DNA from: Cladorhizidae sp. MBARI D1340-BT2
Taxonomy: Eukaryota; Porifera; Demospongiae; Poecilosclerida; Cladorhizidae
Assembly (NCBI GenBank): GCA_028752905.1
Contig: JAQNBH010000006.1
Coordinates: forward strand, 22,988,311-23,052,310
Direction: 5' to 3'
Length of the DNA: 64,000 nucleotides
This document shows positions 56,840-64,000 of this stretch, one piece after another. The notes under the pieces are model-generated. The model ran no database searches. It saw only the letters and a list, made by a program, of their open reading frames with translations, and was not told the DNA's origin. Every line of letters starts with the position of its first letter. Position 1 is the stretch's first letter. The position numbers and the translations under genes are program-made.

Positions 56840-56973
56840 GTGTCCCTGAGCAGAATGGCAGAGGAATATTCAGCCAGAGCAGCTCATTAAGTGAATATCC
56901 AATCCTACAAAATATTTCAATATCTGTGAAGACAGATGCTCTTGATGATGGTGGCAACCACCCGGAGTCAGCA

Positions 56974-57504
56974 TGACCAGTGTATCCAAGCCACCTGGTA
57001 CTACATGACCAGTGTATCCAAGCCACCTGGTACTACCTGACTAGTGTATCCAAGCCACCTGGTACTACATGACCAGTGTATCCAAGCCACCTGGTTCTAC
57101 ATGACCAGTGTATCCAAGCCACCTGGTACTACATCACCAGTGTATCCAAGCCACCTGGTACTACATGACCATTGTATCCAATTGGTACTACATGACCAGT
57201 GTATCCAAGCCACCTGGTACTACATGACCAGTGTATCCAAGCCACCTGGTACTACATGACTAGTATATCCAAGCCACCTGGTACTACATGACCAGTGTAT
57301 CCAATTGGTACTATATCACCAGTTTATCCAAGCCACCTGGTACTACATGACCAGTGTATCCAACTACATGACCAGTGTATCCAAGCCACCTGGTACTGCA
57401 TGACCAGTGTATCCAACTACATGACCAGTGTATCCAAGCCACCTGGTACTGCATGACCAGTGTATCCAAGCCACTTGGTACTACCTGACCACCTGGTTAC
57501 ATGA
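56974..57504 (+). repeat. 32-bp satellite, left part
   Basis: Tandem units of ACCAGTGTATCCAAGCCACCTGGTACTACATG, about 16 copies with deleted and variant units. The same satellite resumes at 63258 after the Gypsy element, so the element split one array. The array has no spacer sequences, so it is not CRISPR-like. Confidence 0.95.
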
Positions 57505-57692
57505 TGTCAGGGAACTCTATCTCCCTGACTGAGTTCACAACAGCCCGGGATGAAGCCAAACCAGCAGCTAGTGGTCAAGCCGTACACCAGATGTGTGGAA
57601 ACCATTGTAGCGAGTGTGGGAACAGATGAAGGACTTCACCACCAGACACTATAAAGGCTGTGGTCCACCTGCCTGAGGAAAGATCTACACAC

Positions 57693-58666
57693 TAGGCCTT
57701 GGCACATTATGCTGGCATAAATTTGAGCATAATAGCTCTCCTTTCCACTTGAGCATAATTGAGCATAATAGCAAAATATTTGGGCATAATGACCCAACAA
57801 ATGTGCTCAACAAATGTGATTATTACAAAACATAATTATTACAGTTTTAAGAATTGTTAAACTCTAGCATTACTCCCACTCAACGTAGTCTTGAAGCGCA
57901 GATTGCTGAGATTGTGTAAAATGTCTCTCCAAAATTGAAAAAACTGTTTCAACTGATGCTGATGATGGCTGAATCAAAATGACTTTGCTGAATCCCTGAC
58001 TCCACTATGGCAATGTTCCTTTATTATGCTCCCACCATTCCAAAGGGTTCACTTCCCTTGCAGTATCATTAGCTGCTGCTAAATAAGATGGTAGTTCTAG
58101 CTTCAAATCATTAATGAGATCATCTCCGAAGAAAGGCAATGCCTTCGATGTGTCTACTGAAGCAGCAGTGACCTTCCCTGGATTGAAAAGGCGAGCACTC
58201 TTAAATGCATCCATAATAGGTGTAAAATCCAGAAAAACTTCACTTCAAAGTAATGGAAACCCCTTTGTACACAGTTGCCAGCGCAGCTCATCCATACTGC
58301 TCCGGCTGCAGTGCAGTAGCAACCTATTTGTAACAGAAGCTGCATTGGGCCAGTGACGTTCTTGAATTGAAATGCAGCAGTCTCGCCTAGAGCAACAGTA
58401 TCTGTGTCAGTCTCAGACACTGGTAGTGAAACAGAAGCCATGAACCCCCCCCCCCCCCCCCCTCGGCCTGTCAGTCTGTGCATATATTTAACTCAGTCAG
58501 CTGCCACATGGTAGATCACATGATAAGGTCAAAGGTTAGTTTGCATGAGCATAATGGTTATATTGAGAGCATAATGATAAGGACTAGGAAGCATAATAAT
58601 ATGGTTCTCAGAGCATAGGAGCATAGCATAATAGCTCAATTTTTGAGCATAATGTGCCAAGGCCTA
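57693..58666 (-). mobile_element. Non-autonomous hAT element nested in the 5' LTR
   Basis: Ends TAGGCCTTGGCACATTATGCT and AGCATAATGTGCCAAGGCCTA form a perfect 21-bp terminal inverted repeat. An 8-bp target duplication CTACACAC lies at 57685-57692 and 58667-58674; the 3' LTR shows the unoccupied sequence. Subterminal DNA is full of GAGCATAAT words. The interior encodes a hAT tail on the minus strand (next entry). 974 bp is too short for a full transposase. Confidence 0.92.
57850..58438 (-). pseudogene. hAT transposase ends: short N-terminus joined to dimerisation domain
   Basis: The minus strand has a start ATG at 58439 (MASVSLPVSETDTDTVALGE) directly after an 18-base C run (58445-58462). Later it reads SKALPFFGDDLINDLKLELP, EVNPLEWWEHNKGTLP, a stop, then WSQGFSKVILIQPSSASVET, VFSILERHFTQSQQSALQDY. 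That is the hAT C-terminal dimerisation domain (W...LP.W......L..P.SSA..ERVFS). The catalytic core is missing. Confidence 0.75.
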
Positions 58667-59112
58667 CTACACACCCCTCACCTGATAAGATAAGACATTG
58701 GATTGGTCGCCAAGGGTTGGTGCCATGACGACCTGATCTCATCAAACCTAGTAGTTCGAAGAGTATATAAGAAACAGCTAGGGAGTAGTTAGCAGATACC
58801 TGAATATTGCCAGAGACTGCTGCAGCCAGCAATTAGGAACTGTTAGATAAGAACCCTCTGAACCTTTGTTATTGTGGTTGATATTGTGTTGTGTTATCTT
58901 ATCATGGCTGGTGTATTTATGTATCTCATAATTATAATATAACTATCTGTAGTTATATTTGGGAATCCAGCAATTCTGTTGAGAGTTGCCGAGTTTGGCT
59001 TGTTCTGAGGATTGCCAGTAGGACAGACTGGGAGTCAAAGATCAGGCGTCGCGTGAAGACCAGGGATCTGCTAAAGTGTCTGTACTGGGAGAAGTCTGGT
59101 TTTTCATGACAT

Positions 59113-59130
59113 TGCTGGCAGCGGTGGGAT
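59113..59130 (+). promoter_or_regulatory. Primer-binding site, tRNA-Leu-like
   Basis: TGCTGGCAGCGGTGGGAT, one mismatch from the site of the minus-strand element (TGGTGGCAGCGGTGGGAT), just after the LTR end ATGACA. Confidence 0.65.
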
Positions 59131-59348
59131 CCATGTTGAAAAAAAGGATCTACGTTACTATTGTAGCTCCAGCCTGAGTGAGAGGTTGTGATTACATAAA
59201 TTTTTTGGTTGTGATTAGTGGGAAAGAGCCCAGGTCACTTGAGAACCTTGGGGCTTGTGAAACCAAACCCAACTCTAGGTTATATTTGGTTTTGTGTAAC
59301 CACTGAGTGCATTTTCCTTCGGGAGTGTGTATTTTTCATTGTATTGTT

Positions 59349-60614
59349 ATGGCTCTTCCTCTGCGATCTGGATTTAACCGACCCCCTCGAGATAACCTCA
59401 TTGAGGGCCGTGTACCTCCCTTGGAACCAGGCGAATGCAGCGAGGACGATGATCCAGGGAGCAGCATCGCAAAGGATGGAGACCCTCCTCCACTCAGAGG
59501 ACAAATGAATCGCTTCATGGGCCAATGGGCAGATATGGAGCAGGCCAGATCACAACGCGAAGATGCCAGATGGGCCGAGGACCGACAACATGCCCAGCAG
59601 CAACAGGATCAGTGGATCCAGGCCTTGGTGGACCAGAGACACCCTCCACCAGCGGTAGCTCTACCAGCGGTAGGTACACCCAAACTGACCTTACAAAAAT
59701 TCGTTGAAGGCACTGATGACATGGGGGCATTCTTCAGCTCATTCGAGGTGACCGCGCTAGCAAGCAAGTGGCCACGGTGTCCCTGGAGTGTCAATCTACG
59801 AAGTGCACTATCCGGCCAAGGCATGTTAGCCGTAACCTCCCTAACTATAGAAGAACAAGAAGATTATGATCTAGTATGTCAAACCCTCCGATCCCCCTAC
59901 CAGATTACAACGGAGTCATACCGGAAGAAGTTGTTTGACTTACCCTTCAGTCAAGACAAACCTGAAGAGTGGTTCCGAGACAGGAAGCAAGCCTGTTCCC
60001 GATGGTTGGCTTCTAGTGGTAAGTCAGCCCAAGAACTTATTTTAATTGAGCTTACTTTACAGAAACTTCCAAGGTGGCTAAAGAGCTGTATGCGCCAGAT
60101 GGGGCCTGGAAGTTATGAAGAACTCAAGGAGGCAGTGCTGAGATGTCTCTGCATCTCACCAAGAGAGAAGGATGCAGTTCCAAGGACTGAGCAAAAAGGA
60201 GGACGAAGAACCGCTCCCCGAGAACCCCGAGACAACAGAGGAGAACCCAGAGACAACAGAGGACGTTTCCCCTACCCCAGACTGTCTGAGCAAGGAAGAC
60301 AACTCCCTGGTAACATTAACCCATGTAACATAAATATTCCTCAAGAGAGAGGGCCAAGATCAGTTGAATGTTACAGGTGTGGGAAATTAGGTCACATGCA
60401 GAGGGATTGTCGTGTCAAAATAGAGAGAGGGAACTGTGCCCTCACTATGAGAAAGAAATTGCCTGAATGGAATAGGAGAGTGACCATTAACAACCAGTCA
60501 GTGATAGCTTTCTTAGACACTGGCTGCACAAAAAGTATTGTGCATCCCCGGTGCGTAGACCAGAAAGATTATCTTCCCTGGAAAGTAGCATATACTACAG
60601 CAAGTTCAGCTTGA
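59349..60614 (+). CDS. Gag and start of protease (Gypsy, 57-63 kb)
   Basis: ATG 59349 (MALPLRSGFNRPPRDN) is preferred over the upstream ATG 59307, since the latter adds a hydrophobic leader not expected in gag and partly overlaps the leader. The ORF of 421 codons is the longest intact one in the window. It has a Gln-rich coil (about residues 75-100), the gag core (KLTLQKFVEGTDDMGAFF; ACSRWLASSGKSAQELILIE; MRQMGPGSYEELKEAV), an Arg-rich RNA-binding stretch, the knuckle CYRCGKLGHMQRDC, and the protease active site AFLDTGCTKSIVH with DTGC in place of DTGA. It ends at TGA 60612, but the same frame continues as protease. Confidence 0.8.
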   Translation: MALPLRSGFNRPPRDNLIEGRVPPLEPGECSEDDDPGSSIAKDGDPPPLRGQMNRFMGQWADMEQARSQREDARWAEDRQHAQQQQDQWIQALVDQRHPPPAVALPAVGTPKLTLQKFVEGTDDMGAFFSSFEVTALASKWPRCPWSVNLRSALSGQGMLAVTSLTIEEQEDYDLVCQTLRSPYQITTESYRKKLFDLPFSQDKPEEWFRDRKQACSRWLASSGKSAQELILIELTLQKLPRWLKSCMRQMGPGSYEELKEAVLRCLCISPREKDAVPRTEQKGGRRTAPREPRDNRGEPRDNRGRFPYPRLSEQGRQLPGNINPCNINIPQERGPRSVECYRCGKLGHMQRDCRVKIERGNCALTMRKKLPEWNRRVTINNQSVIAFLDTGCTKSIVHPRCVDQKDYLPWKVAYTTASSA

Positions 60615-61620
60615 ACCCATTTCCCAGCAGCCAAGATAACCCTTCAGGTAGACGGACATGAGAAGGTAGTATTAGCAGTGGGTGTATCCGAGCACCTTAT
60701 GTGTGATATGTTGATGGGGCATGATATTCCCTTATTTAAGACATACCTCCGGGAAGCTCTGGATACAGACGCCGGGAAGAGGGACCTTGTCCCTCCTACT
60801 CTCCCTACCCCTGAGCTGGGCCTGGCAACCACAAGGATCCAAAGCAAGCTTCGGACCCTAGAAGAGCAAGCCGAGGCCCGACAACTCGATGAGGATGAGC
60901 CCATCATACAACCAGTACTACCTGATGACAATGACAGTGAAATGGATGAGTAAAGTGTGAGCCTAGCCGAGCCGGAAATACCTCCTACAGACGAGATAGA
61001 GCCCCCTCCCCCACCAGCACCAGATGAAACAGGAGAGAGCCTAGGGAAGCCAGAAAGACCTCCAAAGGACGACCTAGTGACTCCCCCATCACCCGAAGCA
61101 GCAGAGCCTGGAGACTTGGACACCATCTCCCCGGAAGATTTTCATGAGGAACAGAAACAAGATCCTACCCTAAGGAGCGCAAGGGAAAAAGTGAACCAAA
61201 AAGACAGTGTATATTTTTGGAAGGATGGGTTATTAGTAAGGAATCCCTAGCAAGAATTAGGAAATAACTTGATTATGGTGCCCAGGGCCAAGGTAATGAG
61301 GTTAGCTCACTCCTCTGTAGCAGCAGGTCACTTTGGCAGGGAAAGAACCATCCAGCTTATCAGAGGTAGGATGGATTGCCCAGGTCTGGCCAGAGATGTG
61401 CATGAGCTGTGTCTGTCTTGTCCCATCTGCCAAAAAGCTGTAGGATCTAAGGCACCCCTTCACCCATTACCTATTATTGATCAAACCTTACTCGCATAGC
61501 TATGGACATATTTGGACCCCTTAAGAACTTCTGGTGGACACAAATACGTACTCATAGCTATGGACTACACTACTAAATGGCCAGCTTAACCACCCTTGAC
61601 TTAACCAAGGGGTTACTATC
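60615..61620 (+). pseudogene. Protease end, acidic linker and integrase HHCC domain
   Basis: Same frame as gag, with stops at 60612, 60951, 61248 and 61497. Protease: GVSEHLMCDMLMGHDIPLF (the LLG.D motif). An acidic Pro/Glu-rich linker (about 60790-61130) precedes FHEEQKQDPTLRSAREKV and VYFWKDGLLVRNP, then the zinc domain HSSVAAGHFGRERTIQLIRG and ELCLSCPICQKAVGSKAPLH. The core begins MDYTTKWPA (family DYATRYPEA) and is cut at about 61590, where the sequence jumps to RT. Confidence 0.75.
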
Positions 61621-62600
61621 AGGTCCCCATGGGGAGTAGTAGTAGAGAGAAGACTGCCTTTATTACTCCCTATGGGAAGTATCAATTTATGACTATGCCC
61701 TTTGGTTTGGTTTCGGCCCCCTCCACCTTTCTAAGGTTAATGGACCACATCTTGTCCGGGCTGGAAACCTTTCCTGCCACATACCTAGATGACATTGTCA
61801 TTTATAGTCAGAACTGGAAAGACCATTTACAACATGTGTCAGTAGTTTTAGGCAGAATGAGAGAAGCAGGTCTCGCAATAAAACAAGAGAAATGTATATT
61901 TGGTGTGAGCCATTGTGAATATTTGGGACATTTAGTGGGTGGGAGGACAAGTTAGACCATTGTCTTGCAAGGTTGAGGCCATTTGTACTTATTCACCCCC
62001 TCAGACTAAGAAGCAAATGAGAGCCTTTTTAGGATTAGCCGGTTACTACCAAAGGTTTATACCCAACTTCTCCGAAATAGCATATCCTTTAACAGACTTA
62101 ACCAAAAAGAATCGGAGTAATAAGATTGTGTGGAGTAGTTCTTGTGAAGTAGCTTTCAAATCTCTAAAAGCCGCAATTACTAATCACCATGTATTATTAT
62201 CCCCAATCTGGAAAGACCTTTTATCCTACAGATGGATGCATCAGCTGGGATTTGTACTAAGCCAAATCGGCCTCAAGGGTGACGAGCATCCGGTGGAATT
62301 CAATTCCTGAAAACTTCTACCCAGAGAACAGAGATATTCCACGATAGAACGGGAAGCTCTTGCCATCGTGGCAGGAATTAAACATTTCAGGGTCTAATTG
62401 GAGGGAACTACATTTACCATTGAAACTGACCACAACCCCCTGGCTCACCTAGCCAATATCAAAGACAGACATGGCTGACTCACTCGTTGGGTGCTTGACC
62501 TACAAGACTACGATTTCACCATCTCCCACTGGTCGGGTTCCGCCAATGCCAACACCGATGGCCTAAGTCGAGACGGGTCTCGAGCCGAGGAAGAGGGAAT
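61590..62600 (+). pseudogene. Reverse transcriptase (second half) and RNase H
   Basis: The sequence starts abruptly with TLDLTKGYYQVPMG, in frame with gag-pol to 61955. It reads KTAFITPYGKYQFMTMPFGL, SAPSTFLRLMDHIL, TYLDDIVIYSQNW (YLDD catalytic box). A frameshift at about 61940 leads to TKKQMRAFLGLAGYYQRFIP, the RNase H start; the LQMDAS-type catalytic Asp is garbled (LLSYRWMHQLG). HPVEFNS, REQRYSTIEREALAIVAGIK, FTIETDHNPLAHLANIKDRH and NTDGLSR end it at 62570. The N-terminal half of RT is missing together with the integrase core. Confidence 0.8.
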
Positions 62601-63257
62601 GTCAGGAAATTCTACCTCCCTGACTGAGTTCACAACAGCCCGGGATGAAGCCAAACCAGCAGCTGTTGTTGCCAAAGAACATAGTGGTCAAGCCGTACAC
62701 CAGATGTGTGGAAACCATGGTAGCGAGTGTGAGAACAGACGAAGGACCTCACCACCAGACACTATAAAGGATGTAGTCCACCTGCCTGAGGAAAGATCTA
62801 CACACCCCTCACCTGATAAGACAAGACATTGGATTGGTCGCCAAGGGTCGGTGCCATGATGACCTGATGTCATCAAACATAGTAGTAGTTTGAACAGTAT
62901 ATAAGAAACAGCTAGGGAGTAGTTAGCAGATAGCTTAATATTGCCAGAGACTGCTGCAACCAGCAATTAAGAACTGTTAGATAAGAACCCTCTGAACCTT
63001 TGTTAATATGGTTGATATTGTGTTGTGTTATCTTGTCATGGCTGGTGTATTTATGCATCTCATAATTATAATATAACTATCTGTAGTTATATTTGGGAAT
63101 CCAGCAATTCTGTTGAGAGTTGCTGAGTTTGGCTTGTTCTGAGGATTGCCAGTAGGACAGACTGGGAATCAAAGATCAGGCATCGCATGAAGACCAGGGA
63201 TCTGCTCAGCCAGCTAAAGTGTCCGTACACTGGGGAGAAGGTTGGTTTTTCATGACA
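62600..63257 (+). repeat. 3' LTR
   Basis: 658 bp, TGTCAGGAAATTC...TTTTCATGACA, followed directly by CATGA and the satellite. It contains the uninterrupted target word GATCTACACACCCCTC, which shows the empty site of the hAT insertion found in the 5' LTR. Confidence 0.92.
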
Positions 63258-63735
63258 CATGACCAGTGTATCCAAGCCACTTGGTACTACATGACCAGTG
63301 TATCCAAGCCACCTGGTACTACATGACCAGCGTATCCAAGCCACCTGGTACTTACTAAATGATCAGTGTATCCAAGCCACCTGGTACTACATGACCAGTG
63401 TATCCAAGCCACTTGGTACTACATGACCAGTGTATCCAAGCTACCTGAGTCTGGTACTACATGACTAGTGTATCCAAGCCACCTGGTACTACATGGCCAG
63501 TGTATCCAAGCCACCTGGTACTACATGACCAGTGTATCCAAGCCACCTTGGTACTACCTGACTAGTGTATCCAAGCCACCTGGTACTACATGACCAGTGT
63601 ATCCAATCCACCTGGTACTACATGACCAGTGTATCCAAGCCACCTGGCACTACTTCACTAGTGTATCAAAGCCACCTGGTACTACTACATGACCAGTGTA
63701 TCCAAGCCACCAGGTACTACATGACTAGTGTACCC
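63258..63735 (+). repeat. 32-bp satellite, right part
   Basis: Continuation of the array at 56974-57504; about 15 units of ACCAGTGTATCCAAGCCACCTGGTACTACATG, ending in a degenerate unit (ACTAGTGTACCCACC). Confidence 0.95.
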
Positions 63736-63744
63736 ACCTGGGAC

Positions 63745-64000
63745 ACACAATCATTGCTCTAAATAAAGAACATACATGCAGTATTATTATACGAAGACCC
63801 ACCATTGCTCCAGTTAATTAACATACAAGCAGTTCATGCATACAGAAGCCACTCATTGGTCCATTTAACGAACATACATTCAGTACAATTATACGGAGGC
63901 ATCTCATTGATCCATGTGATGAGCATACATGCAGTATAAGAAAGGAGGCCACTTATTGCTGCATGCAATGAACATACATGCAGTTCATGTATACAAAGCA
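63745..64000 (+). repeat. Second tandem repeat, period about 61 bp, running off the window
   Basis: Four units, each with AACATACA(T/A)(G/T)CAGT, a TATACGAAG- or TATACAGAAG-like word and (C/T)(C/T)A(C/T)T(C/T)ATTG(G/C)TCCA. No coding value. Confidence 0.75.

Larger units (their letters stand above)
57505..59111 (+). repeat. 5' LTR, interrupted by a hAT relic
   Basis: Collinear with the 3' LTR except for 57693-58674 (the hAT element and its target duplication) and small indels, including AAAGAACATAGTGG-type differences near the start. Contains the CTCATAATTATAATATAAC block and CCAGTAGGACAGACTGGGA. Confidence 0.9.
57505..63257 (+). mobile_element. Gypsy (Gmr1-like) retrotransposon inserted in a satellite array
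   Basis: 5' LTR 57505-59111 (inflated by a 974-bp hAT insertion), 3' LTR 62600-63257 (658 bp). Both begin TGTCAGG and end CATGACA. The element is flanked by CATGA (57500-57504 and 63258-63262), a 5-bp target duplication taken from the satellite unit (TACATGACCAG). A primer site TTGCTGGCAGCGGTGGGAT follows the LTR (59112) and an AAGAGGGAA tract precedes the 3' LTR. Internal order: gag, protease, integrase HHCC with the beginning of the core, then (after an internal deletion) RT and RNase H. Confidence 0.9.

Noticed and set aside
57044..57259. Open frame repeating a Pro-Ser-His-Leu-Val-Leu-type peptide (also 63565-63762)
   Set aside because: It is the translation of the 32-bp satellite, with frames broken wherever a unit length changes.
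56974..57504. Regularly spaced direct repeats that could be taken for a CRISPR array
   Set aside because: Units are contiguous without unique spacers and continue identically on the far side of a retroelement; it is a eukaryotic satellite.
59307..59348. ATG 59307 as start of the Gypsy gag
   Set aside because: The leader it adds is hydrophobic and Cys-rich, unlike gag N-termini; ATG 59349 fits better. Not proven.
1..64000. Bacterial contamination or symbiont DNA
   Set aside because: Introns, LTR, LINE and DIRS elements, satellites and AT-rich spacers throughout; the CobW trace alone is not enough to suggest a bacterial contig.

Overview
The window is eukaryotic. It shows AT-rich intergenic DNA, GT-AG introns, many simple repeats and a dense mixture of metazoan transposon classes, with no operons and no intact bacterial-style genes. 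The abundance of AGCTAGC-type words, short introns and the mix of KRBA2/Ginger-like integrases, DIRS, Gmr1-like Gypsy, piggyBac, pogo and hAT relics best fit a marine invertebrate, most likely a demosponge. That assignment is inference; no rRNA or mitochondrial gene is present to prove it.

Layout. 0-5.5 kb: possible exons of host genes, including a tandemly duplicated pair of small minus-strand exons. 6.6-11.0 kb: an intron-containing DDE-integrase transposon that also carries a cysteine-rich CXC domain, a Ulp1-type (SUMO) protease and a PHD finger. 11.4-11.9 kb: a coiled-coil repeat gene fragment (minus). 14.8-17.4 kb: a decayed DIRS element. 18.0-18.6 kb: minisatellite. 18.9-20.8 kb: piggyBac pseudogene (minus). 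21.2-24.3 kb: a complete but decayed hAT/DUF4371 element with terminal inverted repeats and ATAAG flanks. 27.3-28.0 kb: a 745-bp palindrome. 28.4-29.5 kb: a second hAT fragment. 29.7-32.3 kb: a minus-strand Gypsy element without RT. 33.4-37.2 kb: a second integrase-Ulp1-PHD element (minus). 42.3-42.6 kb: pseudogene of the FTSJ3/SPB1 rRNA methyltransferase. 43.3-43.8 kb: pogo-like transposase tail. 45.5-47.0 kb: IS630-like DDE transposase (minus). 47.4-49.1 kb: CR1-like LINE (minus). 49.3-49.9 kb: CobW/COG0523 GTPase pseudogene. 52.1-56.8 kb and 57.5-63.3 kb: two Gypsy elements with both LTRs and target-site duplications. The second sits inside a 32-bp satellite and itself has a hAT relic in its 5' LTR.

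Three themes stand out. (1) Two integrase transposons on opposite strands share the fusion of integrase with Ulp1 protease and PHD finger. (2) All three Gypsy elements place integrase before reverse transcriptase (the Gmr1-like order), use a tRNA-Leu-like primer site, and have lost most of the integrase core or the RT. (3) Cellular genes (FTSJ3, CobW) survive only as broken fragments. I found no gene in the window that is convincingly intact and functional. Every boundary, exon and homology statement was made by eye from translation and motif recognition and was not checked by any search.
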